From assembly GCA_947497175.1 (NCBI GenBank), contig CANMFM010000002.1, positions 1-64,000 on the forward strand: a stretch of 64,000 nucleotides of DNA, written 5' to 3'. The DNA is from an uncultured Aquimarina sp. (GTDB lineage: Bacteria; Bacteroidota; Bacteroidia; Flavobacteriales; Flavobacteriaceae). Shown one piece after another: positions 40,870 to 49,869 of the stretch (position 1 is the first letter of the stretch; the number at the start of each line of letters is the position of its first letter). The notes beneath the pieces were generated by a model. That model saw only the letters and a program-made list of their open reading frames with translations. It ran no database searches and had not been told where the DNA came from. The position numbers and the translations under genes are program-made.

Positions 40870-41745
40870 ATGAGTGGGTTTCTTAGAGGAACAGGGGTAG
40901 CGCTGGCAACCCCATTTAATAAAGACGGTTCTATAGATTTTGAAGGAGTTACATCATTGGTTAATTATTGTATCGAAGGAAATATAGAATATCTTGTCGT
41001 GTTGGGAACAACTGCAGAATCAGTTGCACTTTCTAAAGAAGAAAAAAAAGCGCTGGTACAACATATTGTTGAAGTAAACAAGAAAAGACTTCCAATAGTA
41101 ATCGGTATTGGAGGAAACAATACGGCCGCAATTCTGGAAGAGCTTACCGAGATAACCGTATCAGACTTTGATGCTGTGCTCTCTGTAGTTCCTATGTACA
41201 ACAAACCAACTCAAGACGGGATATATCAGCATTATAAAGTTATAAATGATAATTCTCCACTACCAATTCTATTATATAATGTGCCCTCTCGTACAGGGAG
41301 TAACATGACTGCAGAAACAACATTGCGCCTTTCGCAATTGGATAAGATTATAGGCATCAAAGAAGCGGTAGGGGATTTTACTCAGGTACTAAAGATTATA
41401 AAAGATAGACCTGATGATTTTTTGGTTATTTCTGGAGATGATACCTTAGCACTACCGACAGTGACGGCAGGAGGTGATGGGGTGATAAGTGTTATAGGTC
41501 AAGGTTTTCCAAAAGAATTTTCTGAAATGATTAGACAGGGATTATCAGGTCGTACCCAACAAGCGTATGATATGCTATATAAACTTATACCCGTTATAGA
41601 TTATGCCTTTGAAGAAGGTAATCCTGCGGGGATAAAAAATATTTTAAAAACAAAAGGTGTATGTGATGATTATGTTCGCTTGCCTTTACTACCAGCTACG
41701 CAAAATTTAGCAAAAAAAATAAAAGCGTTTCTTGAAAATTATTAA
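40870..41745 (+). CDS. dapA: 4-hydroxy-tetrahydrodipicolinate synthase
   Basis: Condenses pyruvate with aspartate semialdehyde, the first step committed to lysine and diaminopimelate. The 291-residue TIM barrel has the GTTAES motif (46-51), Tyr136 in LLYNVPSRTG and the Schiff-base Lys164 in IIGIKEA. All catalytic residues are present. It is placed with the DUF6913 gene just upstream and a potassium channel downstream. dapF lies at 19950. Confidence 0.97.
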   Translation: MSGFLRGTGVALATPFNKDGSIDFEGVTSLVNYCIEGNIEYLVVLGTTAESVALSKEEKKALVQHIVEVNKKRLPIVIGIGGNNTAAILEELTEITVSDFDAVLSVVPMYNKPTQDGIYQHYKVINDNSPLPILLYNVPSRTGSNMTAETTLRLSQLDKIIGIKEAVGDFTQVLKIIKDRPDDFLVISGDDTLALPTVTAGGDGVISVIGQGFPKEFSEMIRQGLSGRTQQAYDMLYKLIPVIDYAFEEGNPAGIKNILKTKGVCDDYVRLPLLPATQNLAKKIKAFLENY

Positions 41746-41757
41746 TTTTCAAATCCA

Positions 41758-42684
41758 ATGGCTAAAACAATAAAGGATCCTGGAATAGGCAAATCGTCAA
41801 ACAGACATGCTAAACGTTTTATTAATACAGATGGATCGTTTAACATTAAGCACGTTAACAGACCAAGTTCTTTATCAGAAAGCTACAACTATTTAATTAG
41901 TATTAGTTGGTGGAAATTCTTCTTATGGGTGGTATTGGGGTATATTGTGATTAATGCTTTATTTGCTATAATTTATATAATTTTAGGGATATCTGATATT
42001 ACAGCTCCTACAGGTAATATTTTTGAGGATTTTCTCAACGCATTCTTTTTTTCTGCACAGACTATTACTACAGTTGGATATGGGGCAATGGCACCAAAAG
42101 GTTTGTTATTCGGTATTATATCTTCATTTGAAGCTCTAGTGGGTTTGCTTAGCTTCTCTTTTATAACGGGATTGCTCTATGGTCGATTTTCTAAACCAAA
42201 AGCGAATATAAAATTTAGTAATAGCATTATTTTGTTAGAACATAAAGGGGTAGACTCTATAATGTTTAGATTAATGAGCGGGAGTACAAACGTAATGATT
42301 CGGCCTAAAATTGAAGCAACACTTGCATTATCTCAAAAAGGAGAAAATAAAAAGTATACAAATAATTTTTACAGTCTTAAATTCGAACGTAATTCAATTA
42401 CATATCTTCCTACAACATGGACGGTTGTTCATCCGATAGATGATAAAAGTCCATTAAAGAAGTTTGATCGTGAAGAATTATCGAGATTAAATGCAGAAAT
42501 ATTAATACTTGTGAGTTATTATGATGAATCCTTTAATCAAGAGGTTTATCAGGTTCATTCTTATATTCTAAAAAATCTAAAAAGAGATCATAGTTTTACT
42601 CCTGCATTTTATTATAACGATCACGGGTATACAGTTCTTGATCATGACAGATTAGATAAAACACATACTAATAATCCGAATTAA
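41758..42684 (+). CDS. Inward-rectifier-type potassium channel (KirBac)
   Basis: A 308-residue channel with the Kir layout: an amphipathic N-terminal slide helix (ISISWWKFFLW), outer helix (about 53-77), pore helix and selectivity filter TVGYG (105-109), inner helix (about 116-141), then a roughly 165-residue cytoplasmic immunoglobulin-like domain beginning FSKPKANIKFSNSI. It would conduct potassium in response to a cytoplasmic ligand. It is 12 bases after dapA but functionally unrelated to it. Confidence 0.93.
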   Translation: MAKTIKDPGIGKSSNRHAKRFINTDGSFNIKHVNRPSSLSESYNYLISISWWKFFLWVVLGYIVINALFAIIYIILGISDITAPTGNIFEDFLNAFFFSAQTITTVGYGAMAPKGLLFGIISSFEALVGLLSFSFITGLLYGRFSKPKANIKFSNSIILLEHKGVDSIMFRLMSGSTNVMIRPKIEATLALSQKGENKKYTNNFYSLKFERNSITYLPTTWTVVHPIDDKSPLKKFDREELSRLNAEILILVSYYDESFNQEVYQVHSYILKNLKRDHSFTPAFYYNDHGYTVLDHDRLDKTHTNNPN

Positions 42685-42853
42685 TCGTAAACAGAAGGGT
42701 ATTTTTGTACGTTCTGCAACATCTCCTTAGTTGTATAGTTATTAAAGTAAATCTAAATCAAGAAATTTTCAATGTTTGATATAGTTTTTAATGCATTTTA
42801 TCTATTTATTAAAAAATAATAGATAATAGCAGCTGAATTGATGAATTAAAGTT

Positions 42854-42883
42854 TTTGTAATACCGCAGAAATATCTATTTTTG
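42854..42883 (+). promoter_or_regulatory. Bacteroidota-type promoter for bamD
   Basis: TTTG at 42854-42857 (-33 element), 18 bases, then TATTTTTG at 42876-42883 (-7 element, TAnnTTTG consensus). The start codon of bamD follows 18 bases later, which predicts a short leader of about 12 bases. Confidence 0.65.
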
Positions 42884-42901
42884 CACGATGTTTTTTAAGC
42901 T

Positions 42902-43693
42902 ATGAAGAGATTATTGTTTTTACTTATTTTTGTGTTAACCTTTGGATCGTGTAGTGAGTACCAAAAAGTACTTCGTAACGATGATGTTTCTCCCAAATAT
43001 AAAATGGCCGAAGAGTTATATAAAGCAGGTAAGTATAAAAAAGCGTTAAGACTTTTTGAGCAAATTGTTCCTTTATATAGAGGTAAACCGCAGGCTGAAC
43101 GGGTAATGTATTATTATTCAGACACCTATTATCAATTAGAAGATTATTATTTAGCGGGTTATCAATTCGAGAGATTTGCTAAATCATTTCCTAAGAGTGA
43201 TAAAGTAGAGGAGGCATCATTTAAAAGTGCAAAAAGTTATTACTATTTGTCTCCAAGATATAGTTTGGATCAGACTGAGACTACCACAGCAATAGAAAAA
43301 TTACAGGCGTTTATCAATACATATCAGGAAAGTGAAAACTTAGCCGAAGCAAATACTTTAGTAGCTGAACTTAGAGAGAAAAAAGAAAGAAAAGCTTACG
43401 AAATAGCTAAGCAGTATCATCATAGAGAAAATTATAAAGTAGCAATTTCTGCTTTTGATAATTATTTGGTAGACTATCCAGGTTCACCTTTTAAAGAAAA
43501 AGTGCTATATTACAGATTAGAGTCAGAATATCTTTTAGCGATAGGCAGCTATGAAGATTTGATAAAAGAACGTTTAGGAATTGCTCAGGGGTATTATGAT
43601 AATTATAAAAAATATTATAAGTCTGGTGAGTATACCGAAAAAGCAGAAGAAATAGCTGAAGATATAAAGTCACGACTAGAACAATTTAAATAG
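42902..43693 (+). CDS. bamD: Outer membrane assembly lipoprotein BamD
   Basis: Lipoprotein subunit of the BAM complex that inserts barrels into the outer membrane. The 263 residues have a lipobox TFGSC (Cys17) and five TPR-like helical hairpins (for example AEELYKAGKYKKALRLFEQ, YYLAGYQFERFAKSFPKSD, YKVAISAFDNYLVDYPGSP). It heads the run bamD, RNA polymerase omega, coaBC, DUF4835, recN, a conserved flavobacterial order. A promoter lies at 42854-42883. Confidence 0.95.
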   Translation: MKRLLFLLIFVLTFGSCSEYQKVLRNDDVSPKYKMAEELYKAGKYKKALRLFEQIVPLYRGKPQAERVMYYYSDTYYQLEDYYLAGYQFERFAKSFPKSDKVEEASFKSAKSYYYLSPRYSLDQTETTTAIEKLQAFINTYQESENLAEANTLVAELREKKERKAYEIAKQYHHRENYKVAISAFDNYLVDYPGSPFKEKVLYYRLESEYLLAIGSYEDLIKERLGIAQGYYDNYKKYYKSGEYTEKAEEIAEDIKSRLEQFK

Positions 43694-43708
43694 AAAATTA
43701 AGTAGAAG

Positions 43709-44041
43709 ATGGATTTGAAAAAAAGTAATGCTCCCGTAAATACTACTACGATCGATAAAAATCGTATTGATCAACCAACAGATAATATTTATGAGGCGAT
43801 TTCTATAATATCAAAAAGAGCAACTCAAATTAATACAGATATTAAAAAAGAACTTCTTGAGAAATTAGATGAGTTTGCAACATATAATGATAGTTTAGAA
43901 GAAATCTTTGAAAATAAAGAGCAGATAGAGGTTTCTAAATTCTATGAAAGATTACCAAAACCACACGCACTGGCAGTGCAAGAATGGTTAGAGGATAAAA
44001 TCTACCATAGAAATACAAAGACAGACACAGAATCTTTATAA
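43709..44041 (+). CDS. rpoZ: DNA-directed RNA polymerase omega subunit
   Basis: A 110-residue protein of the RpoZ/Rpb6 fold as found in Bacteroidota, recognised from NIYEAISIISKRATQIN and the helical tail with LEEIFENKEQIEVSKFYERLPKPHAL. Omega helps assemble the beta' subunit. Position between bamD and coaBC, with 4-15 base spacers, is the conserved one in the phylum. The sequence is distant from E. coli omega, hence the slightly reduced confidence. Confidence 0.85.
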   Translation: MDLKKSNAPVNTTTIDKNRIDQPTDNIYEAISIISKRATQINTDIKKELLEKLDEFATYNDSLEEIFENKEQIEVSKFYERLPKPHALAVQEWLEDKIYHRNTKTDTESL

Positions 44042-44045
44042 ATTT

Positions 44046-45257
44046 ATGTCTGTTTTAAGCGGTAAAAAAATTTTAATAGGTGTCACCGCTGGTATTGCCG
44101 CATACAAGGTTGCTGGTTTAGTGCGTCTTTTTATTAAAGCAGGAGCTCAGGTAAAGGTAGTTATGACTCCTGCGGCAAAAGATTTTATAACACCGCTTAC
44201 GCTATCAACACTATCCAAAAATGAAGTGCATTCTTCTTTTTACAATGATGATGATAAGAATGCTGTATGGAATAATCACGTAGATCTTGGTTTGTGGGCT
44301 GATCTTATGATTATAGCACCTGCAACCGCAAATACGCTTTCCAAAATGGCAACAGGAACTAGTGATAATTTATTGCTTGCAACGTATCTGTCTGCCAAAT
44401 GTCCCGTTTATTTCGCACCAGCAATGGATTTGGATATGTATAAACATCCTTCTACACACAAAACGTTTACAAAATTACAAGAGTTTGGTAATATCATGAT
44501 TCCTTCAGAATCAGGTGAGTTGGCAAGTGGTTTAGTCGGGCAAGGTAGAATGGCAGAGCCAGAGACAATTGTTGATTTTATCGAAAAAGATATTGTTAGC
44601 AACCTACCGCTCAGAGGTCAAAAAGTACTAATAACTGCTGGTCCTACTTACGAAGCTATTGATCCTGTAAGGTTTATAGGTAACCACTCTAGTGGTAGAA
44701 TGGGTATAGAGTTAGCTACTGTGGCTGCAAATCTGGGAGCTCAGGTACATCTCATTTTAGGTCCGTCATCATTACAGGTGGAGCATAACTTCATTAATGT
44801 AATTAATGTTGTGAGTGCAGAAGAAATGTTTCAGGCAGTGGTATCTAATTATGACCACTGTGATATTGCAATAGCCTCAGCAGCGGTTGCTGATTATCGA
44901 CCTAAGCATGTGTCTGATCAAAAAATTAAGAAAGCAGATACCGCTTTTTCTATAGAATTAGAGCGAACAAACGATATCCTTAAATGGATGGGGACTGAAA
45001 AAAAGAATCAATTCTTGGTTGGTTTTGCATTAGAAACAGAAAATGAAGAAGAGAATGCAAAAAAGAAATTGAAAAAGAAAAACTTAGATTTAATAGTTCT
45101 CAATTCTCTCAATGATAAAGGTGCAGGCTTCAAAGGAAAAACGAATAAAGTGAGCTTAATTAATCATAAATTTGAGATTAAAGCGTTTCCTTTAAAAACC
45201 AAGGCAGAAGTTGCTAAAGATATATTCGATGAAATTAATGCGCTTAAAAATGAATAG
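44046..45257 (+). CDS. coaBC: Bifunctional phosphopantothenoylcysteine synthetase/decarboxylase
   Basis: Two steps of coenzyme A synthesis. The N-terminal flavoprotein decarboxylase (CoaC, about 1-185) has GVTAGIAAYK, NHVDLGLWADL with the catalytic His, and APAMDLDMY. The C-terminal synthetase (CoaB, about 186-403) has LITAGPTYEAIDPVRFIGNHSSGRMG and ASAAVADYRP. The 403-residue length is typical. It overlaps the DUF4835 gene by 8 bases. coaE lies at 50950. Confidence 0.97.
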   Translation: MSVLSGKKILIGVTAGIAAYKVAGLVRLFIKAGAQVKVVMTPAAKDFITPLTLSTLSKNEVHSSFYNDDDKNAVWNNHVDLGLWADLMIIAPATANTLSKMATGTSDNLLLATYLSAKCPVYFAPAMDLDMYKHPSTHKTFTKLQEFGNIMIPSESGELASGLVGQGRMAEPETIVDFIEKDIVSNLPLRGQKVLITAGPTYEAIDPVRFIGNHSSGRMGIELATVAANLGAQVHLILGPSSLQVEHNFINVINVVSAEEMFQAVVSNYDHCDIAIASAAVADYRPKHVSDQKIKKADTAFSIELERTNDILKWMGTEKKNQFLVGFALETENEEENAKKKLKKKNLDLIVLNSLNDKGAGFKGKTNKVSLINHKFEIKAFPLKTKAEVAKDIFDEINALKNE

Positions 45258-46134
45258 ATTCTTCTTTGTTATACTACTTATTTTCAGTTTTAATCTTTCT
45301 GCACAAGAGTTTAATGCTCAAGTCGTAGTTAATGCAGAGCAAACAGGAAATCCTAATCTGCAAGTGTTTAAGACATTAGAGCGTTCTTTGAAGGAGTTTA
45401 TTAATAATACAAAATGGACAGATATAGATTATCGAACAGAAGAACGAATCAACTGTAGCTTTTTTATTACCATTGTAAGTTATACTAATGATTCTTTTTC
45501 TGCAACTGTTCAAGCGCAAGCTTCTCGTCCGGTATATGGTTCTAATTATGAAACTACAATCTTTAATATAAATGATAAAGACTTTAATTTTAACTATTTA
45601 GAATTTCAGCCATTAAACTATAACCCTAATAATTTTGAATCTAATTTGATTTCTGTTGTTGCGTTTTATTTATATACGATTTTGGGTATAGATGCTGATA
45701 CCTTTGAGCTAAACAGTGGTACAAAATATTATGAAGAAGCTAAAAATATTGTCGGAAACGCGCAAGGTAATACGTCTTCTGGATGGATAAGGGCTTCAGA
45801 TCCAAATAGGTATAGACTTAATGATGATTTGCTTTCTGGTGCCTATGATGGCTACAGAACGGCCATGTATACCTATCATAGAGAAGGGTTAGATGTTATG
45901 AATAATAACCTGAAAAAAGGAAAAGAAGTCATAACTGAGACGATAAAAACACTTCAGCAAATGAATAACGCAAGACCAAACTCATATTTGATGCGCGTGT
46001 TTTTTGATGCCAAAGCAGATGAGATATCCAGCGCACTTTCTGGAGGGCCGTCAGTCGATATAGCAGAAACAATACAAATACTTAATAGAATAGCACCCAC
46101 ATATTCTGATAACTGGAAAAACATAAAATTTTAG
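45250..46134 (+). CDS. DUF4835-family protein
   Basis: A 294-residue exported protein with a signal peptide (1-18, MNRFFFVILLIFSF, ending LSAQ). The DUF4835 domain includes FNAQVVVNAEQTGNPNLQVF, a SRPVYGSNYETTIFNIND stretch and FVFDAKADE-like MRVFFDAKADEISSAL near the C-terminus. I start at the ATG at 45250, which overlaps the coaBC stop as ATGAATAG. An upstream in-frame ATG would put a long charged stretch ahead of the signal peptide. The function is unknown; its place between coaBC and recN is conserved. Confidence 0.88.
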   Translation: MNRFFFVILLIFSFNLSAQEFNAQVVVNAEQTGNPNLQVFKTLERSLKEFINNTKWTDIDYRTEERINCSFFITIVSYTNDSFSATVQAQASRPVYGSNYETTIFNINDKDFNFNYLEFQPLNYNPNNFESNLISVVAFYLYTILGIDADTFELNSGTKYYEEAKNIVGNAQGNTSSGWIRASDPNRYRLNDDLLSGAYDGYRTAMYTYHREGLDVMNNNLKKGKEVITETIKTLQQMNNARPNSYLMRVFFDAKADEISSALSGGPSVDIAETIQILNRIAPTYSDNWKNIKF

Positions 46135-46213
46135 AAAACTCTTTTTTAAAACAGATTAATTCTTCTTAAAACTATAGTATCTTTACTTTTTAAACTATAA
46201 AAATTTCTGTCCG

Positions 46214-47869
46214 TTGCTTAGAGGTCTTTCTATAAAAAACTTCGCCTTAATAGAACAATTGCGCGTCTCTTTTGATTCTGGTTTAATAACTATTACTGGA
46301 GAGACAGGAGCTGGAAAATCATTATTATTGGGAGCCTTAGGTTTGTTGCTTGGAAAAAGAGCAGATCTTAGTAGTGTAAAAGATAGTTCTCAAAAATGTA
46401 TTATCGAAGGTGTTTTTGATATAAAACACTACAATCTTACTACTCTTTTTGAAGACGAAGGGCTTGATTACGAAAACGAGACAATTATTAGACGAGAGAT
46501 TCTACCTTCTGGAAAATCAAGAGCTTTTGTAAATGATACGCCAGTTACCTTGCAATCATTGGCGGTACTAGGGGCTAAACTAATTGATATTCATAGCCAG
46601 CATCAAACGCTGGAAGTTACAACCCATGATTTTCAGTTCGAAGTTCTGGACGCACTGGCAGAAACTCACAGAGAAATAGAGTCATATAAACGCGGACTTA
46701 GATTACTGAAGGAGAAAGAAAAAGAAGTCAATGTTTTGATTGCTAATCAAGAAGATTTTAATAAAGAATATGACTATAACGCTTTTTTATTAAAAGAATT
46801 AGAGGAAGCAAAGCCTAAAGCTGGTGAACTGCCAGAGTTGGAAGAAAAATATGAAAAGCTTAATAATATTGAGGAGATACAAGAGAGACTATCTGGGGCA
46901 TTGGCTGTTATATCTTCGGAAGAAGTAGGAGTTTCTGATCAATTAAATACAATAAAAGTAAATCTTTCTAAAATTGAGTCGTATTCTGGGGTGCTTAAAG
47001 AGCTTTCTGATCGAATCCAAAGTATATATATCGAGTTGGATGATGTGTATCTATCTTTGCAAAATGAATTAGATAAACTTGAGGCTGATCCTGAGCAATT
47101 AGAGCAGTTGAGTAAACGTATAGAGCTTTTGCATAATCTACAAGTTAAACATTCGGTTTCTACACTAGAAGAACTTATAGAAATTACAGAAACACTTCGA
47201 GAGAAAGTGTCTAAGACAGAATCGCTTACTGATGATATTAATGAATTAAAAAAAGAAATATCAAAAATTAAGGTTCAATTAGATGATGTAGCCGTAAAGA
47301 TCCATCAAAAGAGGAGTAAAGCTCTCCCAAAATTAATAGACGAATTAGAGGAAATATTAAAATCCTTAGGGATGCCCAATGCTTCATTTAATGCCTCTCT
47401 GGATTTGCAAGAGCACTACCTGCCAAACGGAAAAGAAGTGTTATCATTTTTGTTTTCAGCAAATAAAGGAGGTTCTTATGGAGAATTAAAAAAAGTAGCT
47501 TCAGGAGGAGAGCTCTCAAGGATCATGATTGCTATAAAAGCTATTCTTTCCAGATACAGTCAGCTACCAACGATTATTTTTGATGAGATAGATACTGGAG
47601 TCTCTGGAGAAGTAGCACAAAAAATGGCAGATTTGATGATGAATATGAGTAAAAACCTACAAGTTTTTAGTATCACCCATTTACCCCAAATAGCCGCTAA
47701 TGGTCAAAGTCATTATAAAGTATACAAAGAAGACGTACATAATACTACTGTTACTCAGCTTAAACTATTGAATACAGAAGAAAGAATACATGAGATTGCA
47801 GAAATGATAGGCGGTAAAAACATCTCTGATTCGGCGCTAACTCATGCAAAGTCTTTATTACATAATTAA
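46214..47869 (+). CDS. recN: DNA repair protein RecN
   Basis: SMC-like ATPase in double-strand break repair. The 551 residues have the N-terminal Walker A GETGAGKS (29-36), a coiled-coil arm (about 150-360), the signature SGGELSR, and Walker B IIFDEIDTGVSGEV followed by ITHLPQIAA. The start is TTG at 46214 (MLRGLSIKNFALIE), as the homologous N-terminus requires. It lies 79 bases after the DUF4835 gene. Confidence 0.97.
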   Translation: MLRGLSIKNFALIEQLRVSFDSGLITITGETGAGKSLLLGALGLLLGKRADLSSVKDSSQKCIIEGVFDIKHYNLTTLFEDEGLDYENETIIRREILPSGKSRAFVNDTPVTLQSLAVLGAKLIDIHSQHQTLEVTTHDFQFEVLDALAETHREIESYKRGLRLLKEKEKEVNVLIANQEDFNKEYDYNAFLLKELEEAKPKAGELPELEEKYEKLNNIEEIQERLSGALAVISSEEVGVSDQLNTIKVNLSKIESYSGVLKELSDRIQSIYIELDDVYLSLQNELDKLEADPEQLEQLSKRIELLHNLQVKHSVSTLEELIEITETLREKVSKTESLTDDINELKKEISKIKVQLDDVAVKIHQKRSKALPKLIDELEEILKSLGMPNASFNASLDLQEHYLPNGKEVLSFLFSANKGGSYGELKKVASGGELSRIMIAIKAILSRYSQLPTIIFDEIDTGVSGEVAQKMADLMMNMSKNLQVFSITHLPQIAANGQSHYKVYKEDVHNTTVTQLKLLNTEERIHEIAEMIGGKNISDSALTHAKSLLHN

Positions 47870-47955
47870 AAACTAAAATGTATTTTGATAGGCTTCTGTT
47901 TGGGTCGTTTTGTTATCTTTACGGCTTGTATAATCATCTTTAATTTAGAATTAAA

Positions 47956-48774
47956 ATGTCACACAATTTATTAAAAGGTAAAAGAGGAATTATTTTTGGT
48001 GCACTTGATGAAAATTCAATCGCCTGGAAAACTGCAGAGCGTGTTTTCGAAGAAGGAGGAAGTTTCGTACTTACCAACGCTCCGGTTGCTATGCGCATGG
48101 GAGCGATTAATACTCTAGCCGAAAAAACTAATTCTCAGGTGATACCTGCAGATGCCACTTCTTTAGAGGACCTGGAAAATCTTGTAGAAAAATCTATGGA
48201 GATCTTAGGAGGTAAACTAGATTTTGTCTTACACTCTATAGGAATGTCGGTAAATGTTAGAAAAGGACGTCATTATACAAATCTTAATTATGATTGGAGT
48301 CAAAAAGGATGGGATGTATCCGCACTTTCTTTTCATAAAACAATGCAAACACTATATAAAAAAGAAGCCATGAACGAATGGGGGAGTATAGTAGCATTAA
48401 CCTATATGGCTGCGCAACGCGTATTTCCTGATTATAACGATATGGCTGATAACAAGGCCTATTTAGAATCTATAGCACGTAGTTTCGGGTATTTCTTTGG
48501 TACAGATCATAAAGTTAGAGTCAATACCATCTCTCAATCACCAACGCCAACTACAGCAGGAAAAGGAGTAAAAGGCTTTGATGGGTTTATAGAATACGCA
48601 GATAAAATGTCTCCATTAGGCAATGCTACGGCTTCAGAATGCGCAGATTATACAATCACTCTATTCTCTGATTTAACTAAAAAAGTTACCCTTCAAAATT
48701 TGTATCATGATGGTGGTTTTTCCAATGTTGGAGTAAGCCAAATGGTGATGGATAAATTTGTGGATGAAGAATAG
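47956..48774 (+). CDS. fabI: Enoyl-[acyl-carrier-protein] reductase (NADH)
   Basis: Last reduction of each fatty-acid elongation cycle. The 272-residue short-chain dehydrogenase fold has the variant nucleotide-binding start GKRGIIFGALDENSIAW, LHSIGMS, and the catalytic pair Tyr and Lys in PDYNDMADNK (Y-x6-K), the FabI spacing. The Thr-Pro loop SPTPTTAGKGVKGF is also present. It is followed by an intrinsic terminator at 48805-48838. Confidence 0.95.
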   Translation: MSHNLLKGKRGIIFGALDENSIAWKTAERVFEEGGSFVLTNAPVAMRMGAINTLAEKTNSQVIPADATSLEDLENLVEKSMEILGGKLDFVLHSIGMSVNVRKGRHYTNLNYDWSQKGWDVSALSFHKTMQTLYKKEAMNEWGSIVALTYMAAQRVFPDYNDMADNKAYLESIARSFGYFFGTDHKVRVNTISQSPTPTTAGKGVKGFDGFIEYADKMSPLGNATASECADYTITLFSDLTKKVTLQNLYHDGGFSNVGVSQMVMDKFVDEE

Positions 48775-48804
48775 GTAGTATTAAAATTGCATACTATAGT
48801 ATAC

Positions 48805-48838
48805 AAAATCCCATACTGAATTGGTTATGGGATTTTTT
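48805..48838 (+). terminator. Intrinsic terminator of fabI
   Basis: Arms AAAATCCCATA (48805-48815) and TATGGGATTTT (48826-48836), followed by T residues. A promoter for the next gene begins inside this hairpin, at 48821. Confidence 0.8.
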
Positions 48839-48852
48839 GTTGATTACCTTTG
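48821..48852 (+). promoter_or_regulatory. Bacteroidota-type promoter for the glycosyltransferase gene
   Basis: TTGG at 48821-48824, 20 bases, then TACCTTTG at 48845-48852 (TAnnTTTG). The -33 box lies within the fabI terminator hairpin. The expected transcript start is at or just before the first ATG (48857), so the message would be leaderless or nearly so. Confidence 0.6.
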
Positions 48853-48856
48853 TTAT

Positions 48857-49861
48857 ATGGAAATGTATTTTTCTTTTATTGTACCAGTATATAATAGGCC
48901 TAACGAGATTGATGAATTGTTAAAAAGTATGGTGTCTATGAGATATGCTAAACCTTATGAGATCGTAATTATCGAGGATGGATCATCAGAAACATCAGAG
49001 CATGTTATTATGGCTTATCAAGATAAGCTGCCCCTAAGTTATTACCAAAAAATCAATACAGGACCGGGGGATTCGCGTAATTATGGAATGCGCATGGCAA
49101 AAGGTAACTATTTTATCATTCTTGATAGTGATGTGATATTGCCAAAAAATTACTTGGTTCAAGTAGAAGGTTTTTTATCTAAAACATTTGTGCATTGTTT
49201 TGGCGGCCCTGATGATGCTCATCCAAGCTTTACACATCTTCAAAAAGCGATAAGTTACAGCATGACATCCTATCTTACCACTGGTGGTATTCGAGGGCGT
49301 AAGAGTGCTTTAGGACGGTTTCAACCGCGTAGTTTTAATATGGGTCTGTCTAAAGAAGCTTTTCTGGTTTCAGAAGGCTTTGGTGATATACATCCGGGTG
49401 AAGACCCTGATCTTACTATACGATTATGGAAATTAGGATATGATACAGCACTAATACCTAATGCTAAAGTGTTCCATAAAAGAAGAATTTCATGGAAAAA
49501 ATTTTATACCCAGGTTCATAAATTTGGGTTAGTACGTCCAATTTTAAATCTATGGCATCCCGAAACAGCAAAACTCACCTATTGGTTTCCTAGTTTGTTT
49601 CTTGTTTATATACCATTTTCACTGATTTTAACAATCTTTGGTTACTGGTATTTTATTGCTTTTTTAGGTATATATTTGGTGTGTATTGTTTTGGGAGCAA
49701 CCTTTGCTTTTAAAAGTATTTCAATAGGAATACAGTCTGTTGTGGCGGTTTTGATACAATTTTATGGATATGGTAAGGGATTCTTAAAATCTTATTATTA
49801 TATTCATTTATTGAAAAAAGTCCCAGAAAAGCAATTTAAAACATTGTTTTTTTCAAAGTAA
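48857..49861 (+). CDS. Family 2 glycosyltransferase
   Basis: A roughly 334-residue membrane-associated GT-A transferase: SFIVPVYNRPNEIDELL, IEDGSS, the DSDV metal-binding motif in IILDSDVILP, the acceptor region GFGDIHPGEDPDLTIR, and two to three C-terminal membrane helices (about 250-305). I start at the ATG at 48857 (or 48863) because the earlier in-frame ATG at 48827 lies inside the fabI terminator. It probably builds a surface or lipid-linked glycan; the acceptor is unknown. Confidence 0.88.
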   Translation: MEMYFSFIVPVYNRPNEIDELLKSMVSMRYAKPYEIVIIEDGSSETSEHVIMAYQDKLPLSYYQKINTGPGDSRNYGMRMAKGNYFIILDSDVILPKNYLVQVEGFLSKTFVHCFGGPDDAHPSFTHLQKAISYSMTSYLTTGGIRGRKSALGRFQPRSFNMGLSKEAFLVSEGFGDIHPGEDPDLTIRLWKLGYDTALIPNAKVFHKRRISWKKFYTQVHKFGLVRPILNLWHPETAKLTYWFPSLFLVYIPFSLILTIFGYWYFIAFLGIYLVCIVLGATFAFKSISIGIQSVVAVLIQFYGYGKGFLKSYYYIHLLKKVPEKQFKTLFFSK

Positions 49862-49869
49862 TTCGAGAT

